Source of the DNA: Bog-950 sp046329495
GTDB lineage: Bacteria > Bacteroidota > Bacteroidia > Chitinophagales > LD1
Direction of reading: 5' to 3'
Assembly: GCA_046329495.1 (NCBI GenBank)
Contig: JAXLUO010000001.1
Coordinates: 533,896 to 597,895, forward strand
DNA: 64,000 nucleotides
In this document: one piece after another, positions 1 to 7,725 of the stretch
Position numbering within the stretch: position 1 is the stretch's first letter
How the letters are laid out: each line of letters begins with the position of its first letter
Notes under the pieces: model-generated
What the model was told of the DNA's origin: nothing
The model's input: only the letters and a program-made list of their open reading frames with translations
Databases searched by the model: none
Program-made: the position numbers and the translations under genes

Positions 1-22
1 ACCGGTTAGCAGGGAAAAAAAA

Positions 23-53
23 TTTGGAGTTTTAAAAACATTGCCTAACATTG
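23..53 (+). promoter_or_regulatory. Candidate rho promoter (Bacteroidota type)
   Basis: A TTTG at 23-26 is followed after exactly 19 bases by TAACATTG at 46-53. This matches the Bacteroidota consensus TTTG-N19-TAnnTTTG with one mismatch in the -7 box. Transcription would begin near 60, leaving a leader of about 170 nt before rho. A small hairpin (TTATCG/CGATAA, 59-74) lies at the start of that leader. The assignment rests on consensus and spacing only. Confidence 0.4.
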
Positions 54-231
54 CATTGTTATCGCAAACGATAATTCCCGCAGGTAGTCGTTTTATTCTC
101 TGAAAACTTTACTGTTACCGAAGTTCCGAACGCATAAAATGATTTTATAAGGCCACATTGTGCCGCCTGCGCTGAACAAATAAACTCTGGTTATTATTTA
201 ATACAACGTTTTAACAACAAACACGCCAAGC

Positions 232-1794
232 ATGTACGACATTTTGCAGTTGAATGACATGATCCTGCCTGAACTTAAGGAGATTGCCGAAAAACTAAAA
301 ATTAAGGGCACCGATAAACTCGACAAACAATCCCTCATCCTTAAAATTCTTGACGCACAAGCCCTGAGCCCCGAATTACAGGCCGCTGCAGAAGAAGCTC
401 CAAAAGAAAAGGACAAGAAGAAACCACGCGCACGGAAACCAATTGACCCGGACTTAAAGAAAAAAGGTGATAAGCCCGCAACCACCGAAGCGGAACCTGC
501 CGAAGAGGAAGTAGAAGAAATAATACAAGCTCCCGTTAAAAAAGAAGTTGCTCCCGTTGTTGCTGAAGAACAACAACAGGAATACAACGAGAACAATAAC
601 GAAAACCGCGAACAGGAAAACCAGGGCGGTGGCCGTCAGCACGAGGATTTCCGGAAGAAAGAAATCTTTAGCGTAGAATCTGACGCTACTATTGAAGGTG
701 AAGGTGTGCTGGAAATGATGCCCGACGGCTATGGCTTCCTGCGCTCTTCGGATTATAGCTACCTGTCTTCTCCGGATGATATTTATGTATCCCCATCACA
801 GATCAAATTGTTCGGGTTAAAAACCGGCGATACCGTAAAGGGCTATATCCGCCCTCCAAAACAAGGCGAAAAATATTTCGCCCTGCTAAAAGTAGATACT
901 ATCAACGGCCGTTTGCCTGAAGATATCCGCGACCGTGTTTCGTTTGACTACTTAACACCCCTGTTCCCGCACGAGAAACTGAATTTATTTACCACTCCAT
1001 CTAATATCACCACGCGTATTATCGACTTGTTTACACCAATAGGCAAAGGTCAACGGGGTATGATTGTGGCGCAACCTAAAACCGGTAAAACCACCATCCT
1101 AAAGGAAATAGCCAATGCTATTGCTACTAATCACCCTGAAGTGTATTTAATTGTGTTGCTGATTGACGAACGTCCGGAGGAAGTTACCGATATGGAGCGT
1201 AGCGTTAAAGCAGAAGTTATCGCTTCTACTTTCGACGAACCTGCCGAAAAGCACGTAAAAGTTTCAAACGTAGTGCTGCAAAAGGCTAAGCGTTTGGTAG
1301 AATGCGGCCATGACGTGGTAATCCTTCTTGACTCGATTACGCGTTTAGCCCGTGCGCACAACACGGTAGCACCTGCATCAGGCAAGGTATTATCGGGTGG
1401 TGTGGAAGCCAACGCTATGCAAAAGCCGAAGCAGTTCTTTGGTGCGGCACGTAAAATCGAAAACGGAGGCTCCTTAACTATTCTGGCTACTGCGCTGATT
1501 GATACCGGTTCGAAAATGGATGAGGTGATCTTTGAAGAATTTAAAGGCACCGGCAACATGGAATTGCAGTTGGACCGCAAACTCAGCAACAAGCGTGTTT
1601 ACCCGGCTATCGATATCGTATCGTCCAGCACCCGCCGCGACGACCTGTTGTTGAGCAAAGAGGTAATCAGCCGTATGTATGTGCTGCGTAACCACATTGC
1701 CGATATGACTGCTGAAGAGGCCATGAACTTCCTGATGCAGAACATGAAGGGCACCAAGAGCAATGAGGAGTTTTTAGTTGCCATGAACAACTAA
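232..1794 (+). CDS. rho: Transcription termination factor Rho
   Basis: Hexameric ATP-dependent RNA helicase that ends transcription at Rho-dependent sites. The 520-residue protein begins with a Rho N-terminal helical domain (about 1-45). A charged and then Gln/Asn-rich low-complexity stretch follows (about 55-145), which the roughly 420-residue E. coli protein lacks. Next come the cold-shock-like RNA-binding domain (from about 156, with PDGYGFLR) and the RecA-like ATPase with Walker A AQPKTGKT (about 280-287) and Walker B VVILLDSITRLARA (about 362-375). The ATG at 232 gives the canonical start MYDILQLNDM. The insert is typical of Bacteroidota Rho proteins. The gene stands alone, with a candidate promoter about 180 bases upstream, so leader-based control is possible. 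Confidence 0.97.
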   Translation: MYDILQLNDMILPELKEIAEKLKIKGTDKLDKQSLILKILDAQALSPELQAAAEEAPKEKDKKKPRARKPIDPDLKKKGDKPATTEAEPAEEEVEEIIQAPVKKEVAPVVAEEQQQEYNENNNENREQENQGGGRQHEDFRKKEIFSVESDATIEGEGVLEMMPDGYGFLRSSDYSYLSSPDDIYVSPSQIKLFGLKTGDTVKGYIRPPKQGEKYFALLKVDTINGRLPEDIRDRVSFDYLTPLFPHEKLNLFTTPSNITTRIIDLFTPIGKGQRGMIVAQPKTGKTTILKEIANAIATNHPEVYLIVLLIDERPEEVTDMERSVKAEVIASTFDEPAEKHVKVSNVVLQKAKRLVECGHDVVILLDSITRLARAHNTVAPASGKVLSGGVEANAMQKPKQFFGAARKIENGGSLTILATALIDTGSKMDEVIFEEFKGTGNMELQLDRKLSNKRVYPAIDIVSSSTRRDDLLLSKEVISRMYVLRNHIADMTAEEAMNFLMQNMKGTKSNEEFLVAMNN

Positions 1795-1799
1795 AAACC

Positions 1800-1824
1800 C
1801 CGGTTGGCCCGAAAAACCGGTTTT
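1800..1824 (+). terminator. Possible weak terminator after rho
   Basis: CCGGTT (1800-1805) pairs with AACCGG (1815-1820) across a nine-base loop and is followed by TTTT. It lies six bases after the rho stop. The stem is short, so this is only a candidate. Confidence 0.35.
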
Positions 1825-1859
1825 AAGGCGCTAAAACCCAATATCAGCGCGCTTTTAAG

Positions 1860-1890
1860 CTTGGTTTTGTGGGAAATTGGTATACTTTTG
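1860..1890 (+). promoter_or_regulatory. Candidate promoter for rpmH-rnpA-yidD
   Basis: CTTG at 1860-1863, a 19-base spacer, then TACTTTTG at 1883-1890, an exact match to TAnnTTTG. Transcription would start near 1897, about 80 nt before rpmH. Confidence 0.55.
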
Positions 1891-1979
1891 CCGTCCCTTA
1901 AACGGAAAAGAAATAAGTTTAGCGGGTGAAATAAGCCATAGGCGAATTGCATCCGGCCATTTAAAATTAAAATACAAAG

Positions 1980-2135
1980 ATGAAACGGACATTTCAACCT
2001 AGCCGCAGAAAGAGAAAGAACAAACACGGCTTTAGAGAAAGAATGAGCACCAAAAATGGAAGAAAAGTTCTTGCACGCAGAAGAGGCCGGGGAAGAAAGA
2101 AGCTCACGGTATCAGACGAGAAAAGACTTAAGTAG
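1980..2135 (+). CDS. rpmH: 50S ribosomal protein L34
   Basis: Small basic protein of the large ribosomal subunit. The 51-residue frame starts MKRTFQPSRRKRKNKHGFR and ends with KLTVSDEKRLK, which is the L34 family along its whole length (family usually 44-52 residues). It opens the classic rpmH-rnpA-yidD cluster. From 2056 onward its sequence is also open in the rnpA frame, so the last 80 bases may be read in two frames. A TAnnTTTG promoter sits about 90 bases upstream. Confidence 0.96.
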   Translation: MKRTFQPSRRKRKNKHGFRERMSTKNGRKVLARRRGRGRKKLTVSDEKRLK

Positions 2136-2148
2136 TCTTTCCCGTTCT

Positions 2149-2556
2149 GTGTCTTTTGCCTCGTTTGACTTAAGCAAACTGGCAGGAAAAAGCACATTCG
2201 GAAGGTCCGAGAAATTAAAAAGCAGAAAGCTGATTGAACAGCTTTTTAAAGAGGGTAAATCTGTTTCTAAGAACGGGTTTACCCTTGTTTATTTAGCCAC
2301 CTCTTTGCAGGTAATGTACCCGGCCCAGGCCGGCTTTTCGGTACCTAAGCGCAACTTTAAACATGCGGTTGACCGGAACCGTATGAAACGGCTGATGCGT
2401 GAAGCCTACCGTGCCAATAAGCTGGACCTATATGCCAAATTAAAGGAGGCAGAAAAGCAACTGGCTATGATGTGGGTGTATAAGGGCCGTGCCCTGGCTA
2501 CTTACGAGCAAACCCTGGAAGCCGTACAATTTTGTTTGCATAAACTGAAACCATGA
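2149..2556 (+). CDS. rnpA: Ribonuclease P protein component
   Basis: Protein subunit of RNase P, which matures the 5' ends of tRNAs. The core is clear: KLKSRKLIEQLFKEG near the start, then GFSVPKRNFKHAVDRNRMKRLMREAYR, the family's RNR signature. I chose GTG 2149, which gives 135 residues, close to the usual length, and lies 13 bases after rpmH. The frame is also open from ATG 2056 (166 residues); that start would place 80 bases of overlap inside rpmH in another frame. No Shine-Dalgarno sequence separates the options. The gene overlaps yidD by four bases (ATGA), suggesting coupled translation. Confidence 0.9.
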   Translation: MSFASFDLSKLAGKSTFGRSEKLKSRKLIEQLFKEGKSVSKNGFTLVYLATSLQVMYPAQAGFSVPKRNFKHAVDRNRMKRLMREAYRANKLDLYAKLKEAEKQLAMMWVYKGRALATYEQTLEAVQFCLHKLKP

Positions 2557-2774
2557 AAAACCCGCTAAGTCTGCTGTTTATCGGCATCATCAAATTCTAC
2601 CGGTTGTTTATTTCGCCCATTCTGCCGCCTTCTTGCCGGTATACACCTACCTGCAGCGAGTATGGAATTCAGGCCATCACCAAATACGGTCCGTTTAAGG
2701 GGGGCTGGTTAACAATTAAGCGTATTTCGCGCTGCCATCCGCTCGGCGGCAGCGGGTATGATCCTGTGCCATAG
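2553..2774 (+). CDS. yidD: Membrane protein insertion efficiency factor YidD
   Basis: Small membrane-associated protein thought to help YidC insert proteins into the inner membrane. The 73 residues include the family signature with cysteines: LPPSCRYTPTCSEYGIQAI, then the C-terminal SRCHPLGGSGYDPVP. An amphipathic/hydrophobic N-terminus (about 4-24) fits membrane association. Its start overlaps the rnpA stop by four bases. The usual downstream partner yidC is absent here; purN follows after a 132-base gap. Confidence 0.93.
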   Translation: MKNPLSLLFIGIIKFYRLFISPILPPSCRYTPTCSEYGIQAITKYGPFKGGWLTIKRISRCHPLGGSGYDPVP

Positions 2775-2906
2775 GACAGCACCAAATTTCAAAAATCTCC
2801 ATTCCCCGTTCTAAAATCCATCGGGTGTATTACTGCGCTTACTATCCACATTGGGTGTTTCAACATCTTGCTAAAAAGTGCAGGACGCTCTGTGTTCTTT
2901 AGCGGC

Positions 2907-3467
2907 ATGAAGAACCTTGCCATCTTTGCATCGGGTAATGGCTCGAACGCCGAAGCTATTATTGAATATTTTAAGGATAAGCCCAATGTAAAAGTGGTGT
3001 TAGTGCTTACCGGCAACCCCAAGGCAGGCGTGCTTAAAATCGCTCATCAGCATAAGGTTATCTCCACCATTGTATCAAAGGAAGCACTGCAGAACGAAGA
3101 AGTGATGAATAAGTTGCTGGGCGCACTGAATGTAGACTTCATAGCATTGGCCGGTTTCCTGCAGATGGTACCTGCTTACCTGCTTAAGAAATACCCCAAC
3201 CGTATCGTAAACATTCATCCTGCATTGTTGCCGAAATTTGGCGGAGCCGGTATGTATGGCCTAAGGGTGCATGAAGCGGTATTAGCTGCCGGTGAAACGG
3301 AAACGGGCTGCACCATACACTATGTAAACGACAGATACGACGAAGGAGAAGTAATTGCGCAGAAGCGGCTGGCAATAAGTCCGGGCGAAACCCCGGAAAC
3401 TCTGGCTGCCCGCGTATTGGAATTGGAACACACCTGTTATCCCCAAGCGATAGAACAATTGTTATAA
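2907..3467 (+). CDS. purN: Phosphoribosylglycinamide formyltransferase
   Basis: Transfers a formyl group from 10-formyltetrahydrofolate to GAR, the third step of purine synthesis. The start at ATG 2907 gives MKNLAIFASGNGSNAEAI, the normal N-terminus of the family with the phosphate-binding GNGSN loop. An upstream in-frame ATG at 2868 would add 13 residues unlike the family. The catalytic segment NIHPALLP (Asn/His, about residue 100) and the Asp-containing YDEGEVIAQ (about 140) are intact. Length (186) is typical. purH follows 71 bases later, so the two purine genes are neighbours but purH has its own promoter candidate. Confidence 0.95.
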   Translation: MKNLAIFASGNGSNAEAIIEYFKDKPNVKVVLVLTGNPKAGVLKIAHQHKVISTIVSKEALQNEEVMNKLLGALNVDFIALAGFLQMVPAYLLKKYPNRIVNIHPALLPKFGGAGMYGLRVHEAVLAAGETETGCTIHYVNDRYDEGEVIAQKRLAISPGETPETLAARVLELEHTCYPQAIEQLL

Positions 3468-3513
3468 ATCAACATCCGTTAGTAATCGCAGCCTATTTCA
3501 CCGCTGCTGCGTT

Positions 3514-3521
3514 TATTTTTG
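3514..3521 (+). promoter_or_regulatory. Candidate -7 box for purH
   Basis: TATTTTTG is an exact TAnnTTTG match, ending 17 bases before the purH ATG. No convincing TTTG was seen 19 bases upstream. Confidence 0.4.
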
Positions 3522-3538
3522 CGCGCAAATTTTAACCC

Positions 3539-5065
3539 ATGCGTCGCAAAATCAAATCTGCTCTTATTTCGGTTTACTATAAGGATAAACTGGACCTGAT
3601 TGCTAAAGAATTAGACGCCCTGGGCGTGCAGATTTACAGCACGGGAGGCACCCAAAGTTTTATTGAAGGCCTGGGTATAAAGGTTACCCCGGTGGAAGAA
3701 CTCACCTCTTACCCATCAATTTTGGGTGGCCGTGTTAAAACCCTGCACCCGAAGGTGTTTGGGGGCATTTTAGGCCGTCGCGATAATGAAAGCGACCAAA
3801 AGGAAATGGCCCAGTATGGCATTCCCGATCTGGACCTGGTAATTGTAGACTTATACCCGTTTGAAGAGACCGTAAAGGCGGGTAAAAGCGAAGAAGACAT
3901 CATTGAGAAGATAGACATTGGTGGTATATCGTTAATCCGCGCCGCGGCCAAAAACTTTAACGATACACTGATTGTTTCCAGCAAGGGCGAATACGAAGAG
4001 TTATTGAGCCTGCTGCAAAGTAAAAAAGGCGAAACCGACCTGGAGGACCGCAAGCGTTTTGCTGCGCGTGGCTTTATGCTGAGTTCGCATTACGACACCC
4101 TGATTTTTGAATACTTTAACCGCGACTTCAACTTTGAGGTGTTTAAGAAAAGTGAGCTTAGCGGCAAAGTGTTGCGCTATGGCGAAAATCCGCATCAACG
4201 TGGCGTGTTCTTCGGTAACCTGGAGGAGGTTTTCACCACCCTTAACGGTAAGGAGCTTAGCTATAACAACCTGGTGGATGTAGAAGCTGCTGTAAACCTG
4301 GTTGCGGAGTTTAGCGAACCAACAATTGCCATCATTAAGCATACAAACAGTTGCGGCCTGGCTTCGCGCGCAAACATTGCCGAGGCTTACAAGGCTGCTT
4401 TTGCCTGCGATACTACCTCGGCGTTTGGAGGTATTATTGCTGCTAACCGCACCATTGATGTAGCTGCAGCAAACGAAATGAATACCCTGTTTTTTGAGGT
4501 GCTGATTGCCCCCGGTTATGAGCCTGAAGCATTAGCTATTTTAAAGAGCAAAAAGAACCGCATTATCCTGGAACAAAAACCGGCCAAAGGCCCTAAGCCT
4601 ACACTGCAATACAAGAGCCTGTTGAATGGCGTTTTAGCACAGGACATAGATAACAAGACTGAAGTGCGCGCCGACTTTAAAACAGTTACTACAAAGGCAC
4701 CAACCGAAGCCGAGCTGGCTGACCTGGAATTTGCCATTATTGCTGTTAAACACCTGAAAAGCAACGGTATAGCACTTGTTAAAAACAAACAGTTAATCGG
4801 CAGCAACTGCGGCCAAACCAGCCGGGTTGATGCCCTGCAAAATGCTATCCGCAAGGCGGCTGAATTTGGTTTTGACACCAAAGGTGCGGTAATGGCCAGC
4901 GATGCATTTTTCCCGTTCCCGGATTGCGTAAACATTTCAGCTGAAGCAGGCATTACGGCCATATCGCAACCGGGCGGCAGCATCAAAGATCAGGATAGCA
5001 TTGATGCCGCAAATCAACTGGGCCAGGCCATGGTGTTTACAGGCGTTCGCCACTTCAAACATTAG
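3539..5065 (+). CDS. purH: Bifunctional AICAR transformylase / IMP cyclohydrolase
   Basis: Catalyses the last two steps to IMP: formylation of AICAR and ring closure of FAICAR. The N-terminal IMP cyclohydrolase half (about 1-195) starts RRKIKSALISVYYKDKLD and holds STGGT and GGRVKTLHPK. The C-terminal transformylase half holds RYGENPHQ and the catalytic KHTNSCG (about 267-273), and ends QPGGSIKDQDSIDAANQ and FTGVRHFKH. Its 508 residues match the family. It lies just after purN. Confidence 0.97.
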   Translation: MRRKIKSALISVYYKDKLDLIAKELDALGVQIYSTGGTQSFIEGLGIKVTPVEELTSYPSILGGRVKTLHPKVFGGILGRRDNESDQKEMAQYGIPDLDLVIVDLYPFEETVKAGKSEEDIIEKIDIGGISLIRAAAKNFNDTLIVSSKGEYEELLSLLQSKKGETDLEDRKRFAARGFMLSSHYDTLIFEYFNRDFNFEVFKKSELSGKVLRYGENPHQRGVFFGNLEEVFTTLNGKELSYNNLVDVEAAVNLVAEFSEPTIAIIKHTNSCGLASRANIAEAYKAAFACDTTSAFGGIIAANRTIDVAAANEMNTLFFEVLIAPGYEPEALAILKSKKNRIILEQKPAKGPKPTLQYKSLLNGVLAQDIDNKTEVRADFKTVTTKAPTEAELADLEFAIIAVKHLKSNGIALVKNKQLIGSNCGQTSRVDALQNAIRKAAEFGFDTKGAVMASDAFFPFPDCVNISAEAGITAISQPGGSIKDQDSIDAANQLGQAMVFTGVRHFKH

Positions 5066-5240
5066 TATTTTTTAGGGTACCGCAAGCACGGGGAATAACC
5101 GCGCTAATAAGGGGTTAATTAGGCCGGAAAAAATCGTTTCGGTTTTTCGCAATTTTTGTTGAAAAACATGCGTTTATTCTCTCGGGATTTTATCTACTTT
5201 GCCCGCTAATTGCCGAACCATTTAGAATCTAAATAGCCAC

Positions 5241-6269
5241 ATGGCCTTATTTAACTTCCTTACACAAGAAATTGCCATTGACCTTGGCACTGCAAATACA
5301 TTAATTATTCACGGAGATAAAGTGGTGGTTGATGAGCCGAGTATCGTGGCCATCGATCGTCGTACCGATAAGGTAATTGCCGTAGGTAAACGTGCGATGC
5401 AAATGCACGAGAAAACACACGAGAACATCAAAACCGTTCGTCCGCTTAAAGACGGTGTAATTGCCGACTTTAAAGCAGCCGAGAGCATGATACGGGAGAT
5501 GATTCAAATGATCTACGACAAAAAGAAGCCCCTATTTCCTCCCCGATATCGCATGGTTATCTGTATCCCATCAGGCATTACCGAAGTAGAGAAACGTGCG
5601 GTAAAAGATTCGGCCGAACAGGCCGGTGGTCAGGAAGTGAAGATGATTCACGAACCCATGGCTGCGGCAATTGGTATCGGAATCGACGTAGAAGAACCGA
5701 ACGGTAACATGATCATCGACATTGGCGGTGGTACAACGGAGATTGCCGTAATAGCGCTTAGCGGTATTGTGTGCGACCAGAGTATCCGCGTAGCCGGTGA
5801 TGAATTCACCCTGGATATTGTAGATTATATGCGCCGGCAGCATAATATGTTGATTGGTGAACGTACGGCAGAGTTAATCAAGATCAACGTGGGCTCTGCG
5901 CTTACCGATATTGATATTCCACCGGATGACTTTCCGGTAAATGGCCGAGACCTGATGACCGGTATTCCCAAACAGATCATCGTATCGTATTCCGAGATTG
6001 CGCATGCCATTGATAAAAGCATTTCGAAGATTGAAGAAGCGATATTAAAGGCCCTTGAAACTACTCCTCCCGAATTGGCGGCCGACATCTTCAAAACCGG
6101 CTTGTATTTAACCGGTGGTGGTGCATTGCTGCGTGGCCTGGATAAGCGTATCAGCCAAAAAACGAAATTGCCTGTGCATGTGGCTGAGGATCCATTGCGT
6201 GCAGTGGTACGTGGTACCGGTATTGCATTAAAAAATATCGGCAAGTTTACTTTCTTAATGGACGAGTAA
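5241..6269 (+). CDS. mreB: Rod shape-determining protein MreB
   Basis: Bacterial actin homologue that forms membrane-bound filaments and steers lateral cell-wall synthesis. The 342-residue sequence begins with the phosphate-1 loop IAIDLGTANTLI. It carries the phosphate-2 loop IDIGGGTTEIAVI (about 158-170) and the adenosine motif LTGGGALLRGLDK near the C-terminus. First gene of a five-gene shape operon (mreB, mreC, mreD, mrdA, rodA); the 75-base gap to mreC is the widest inside it. The presence of the whole set suggests a rod-shaped or filamentous cell. Confidence 0.97.
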   Translation: MALFNFLTQEIAIDLGTANTLIIHGDKVVVDEPSIVAIDRRTDKVIAVGKRAMQMHEKTHENIKTVRPLKDGVIADFKAAESMIREMIQMIYDKKKPLFPPRYRMVICIPSGITEVEKRAVKDSAEQAGGQEVKMIHEPMAAAIGIGIDVEEPNGNMIIDIGGGTTEIAVIALSGIVCDQSIRVAGDEFTLDIVDYMRRQHNMLIGERTAELIKINVGSALTDIDIPPDDFPVNGRDLMTGIPKQIIVSYSEIAHAIDKSISKIEEAILKALETTPPELAADIFKTGLYLTGGGALLRGLDKRISQKTKLPVHVAEDPLRAVVRGTGIALKNIGKFTFLMDE

Positions 6270-6344
6270 ACCATAGCATACAAAAAACAGCAGGCGCCGG
6301 ATGCAGGCCGGTTCCGTTTAATTTCGCTTTAGTGTTGCAATGTT

Positions 6345-7184
6345 ATGTATAACCTGTTTCGATTTTTATTAAGGTATTACCTGCTCCTGCTGTTTCTGGC
6401 GCTGGAGGGGTTCTGCTTTTACCTGATTTACCGAAACAGTAAGTATCATGAAGTAATGTTTGTAACGGCAGCTAATAATGTAAACGGAAAAGTGTTTACA
6501 GTTTACAGCGAAACTTCAGGGTATTTGCATCTGCGCAGTGTAAATGATAGTCTGGCAGCAGAAAATGCAGCCTTGCGGGCACAACTGCTCGATTCAAAAT
6601 ATGATAACAGGATTGATTCGGGAAGGCTATTTGACACTATAGGGCGGTATGTACAAACTTACAATTACATATCGGCACATGTTATCCGCAACTCGGTAAG
6701 TCAAACCACCAACTATCTTTTCCTTGACCGTGGCAGCAAACAGGGCATCATGAAGCAGATGGGGGTGATATGCCCTAACGGCATAGTGGGTCAAGTGGTA
6801 GGCGTTACTGAAAATTATGCCTCTGTAATGAGTGTATTAAGCGACCAGTTTAAGGTAAGTGCTAAGTTCAAAAACAGCGATTACTTTGGCAACCTGCACT
6901 GGACCGGCGGAAACGTAACTACTGCTGTGCTCGAGAACATACCTAAACATGCTACGGTTAAGGTGGGCGATACGGTTGTAACTTCAGGCTACTCATTGCT
7001 TTTCCCGAAAAACATCATGGTAGGAATAGTAGATAAGGTGGGGGCTATACCCGAGCGTAATTTCCTGGATGTTCGAGTGAGGCTTTCAACTGACTTTGGG
7101 AACCTGAATTATGTATATATAGTGAACAACATGAAGCGTGCCGAAATGCAACAGTTTGATACGCTCGTAATTAAAGAAAAATGA
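6345..7184 (+). CDS. mreC: Rod shape-determining protein MreC
   Basis: Bitopic membrane protein that links MreB inside the cell to PBP2 and RodA in the periplasm. An N-terminal membrane helix (about 9-28, LLRYYLLLLFLALEGFCFYL) is followed by a coiled-coil stretch with NAALRAQLL (about 70-90). The MreC beta-barrel domains come next, with NYLFLDRGSKQGIMKQMGV and NGIVGQVVGV. The length of 279 is usual. It overlaps mreD by four bases. Confidence 0.93.
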   Translation: MYNLFRFLLRYYLLLLFLALEGFCFYLIYRNSKYHEVMFVTAANNVNGKVFTVYSETSGYLHLRSVNDSLAAENAALRAQLLDSKYDNRIDSGRLFDTIGRYVQTYNYISAHVIRNSVSQTTNYLFLDRGSKQGIMKQMGVICPNGIVGQVVGVTENYASVMSVLSDQFKVSAKFKNSDYFGNLHWTGGNVTTAVLENIPKHATVKVGDTVVTSGYSLLFPKNIMVGIVDKVGAIPERNFLDVRVRLSTDFGNLNYVYIVNNMKRAEMQQFDTLVIKEK

Positions 7185-7702
7185 TCAGCCAAATACCCAT
7201 TAATCTCTTTCGGTTCATGCTGCTGTTAATGGCGCAGGTAATGGTGTTCAGTAACATCCAGGTTAGTCCGTTTATCAACCTTTACATTTTTCCATTATTT
7301 GTGTTGTTGCTACCTTTTGAAACACCCCGCTGGTTGTTAATGGTATTGGGCATGGCTGCCGGTTTGGTGCTCGATTTCTTTTTAGGCAGCATGGGTATGC
7401 ACGCTGCTGCAGGCTTGTTATTGGGGTATGTTCGGCCATTAGTTATTTCGGTTATTACACCAAAGGGCAGTGAGTTTGAAATCAGTCCGAACATTTTTGC
7501 GCAGGGGCCAACCTGGTTTTTAATTTATACCAGCGTAGCAAGTTTAATTTACCTGGGTTTTTACTTTTTGATAGAGGCCGGCACATTTCACAACTTTCTG
7601 TGGCTATTGCTGCGCATATTTAGTAGCACGGTGCTATCGGTTTTGTTAATGATTGTTTTTCTCTTCATCCTATCATCGAAAAAGAAGAGAAGATTTGCGT
7701 AA
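7181..7702 (+). CDS. mreD: Rod shape-determining protein MreD
   Basis: Integral membrane partner of MreC in the elongasome. The 173 residues contain about five hydrophobic helices and little else. The family is weakly conserved, so the assignment leans on position: ATGA overlap with mreC upstream and the PBP2 gene 20 bases downstream. Length and topology agree with MreD. Confidence 0.85.
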   Translation: MISQIPINLFRFMLLLMAQVMVFSNIQVSPFINLYIFPLFVLLLPFETPRWLLMVLGMAAGLVLDFFLGSMGMHAAAGLLLGYVRPLVISVITPKGSEFEISPNIFAQGPTWFLIYTSVASLIYLGFYFLIEAGTFHNFLWLLLRIFSSTVLSVLLMIVFLFILSSKKKRRFA

Positions 7703-7710
7703 GTTCAGTT

Positions 7711-7725
7711 TAAGGAGTTGTTGTG
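7711..7725 (+). promoter_or_regulatory. Shine-Dalgarno-like site and GTG start of mrdA
   Basis: TAAGGAG at 7711-7717 lies five bases before GTG 7723, supporting this non-ATG start. Clear Shine-Dalgarno sites are uncommon elsewhere in the window. Confidence 0.5.

Noticed and set aside
1..231. End of a gene entering from the left edge
   Set aside because: No frame with family features reaches the edge; the stretch looks like the promoter and leader of rho.
1131..1592. Open frame antisense to rho
   Set aside because: The rho frame is strongly conserved over the whole stretch; the antisense frame has no family features.
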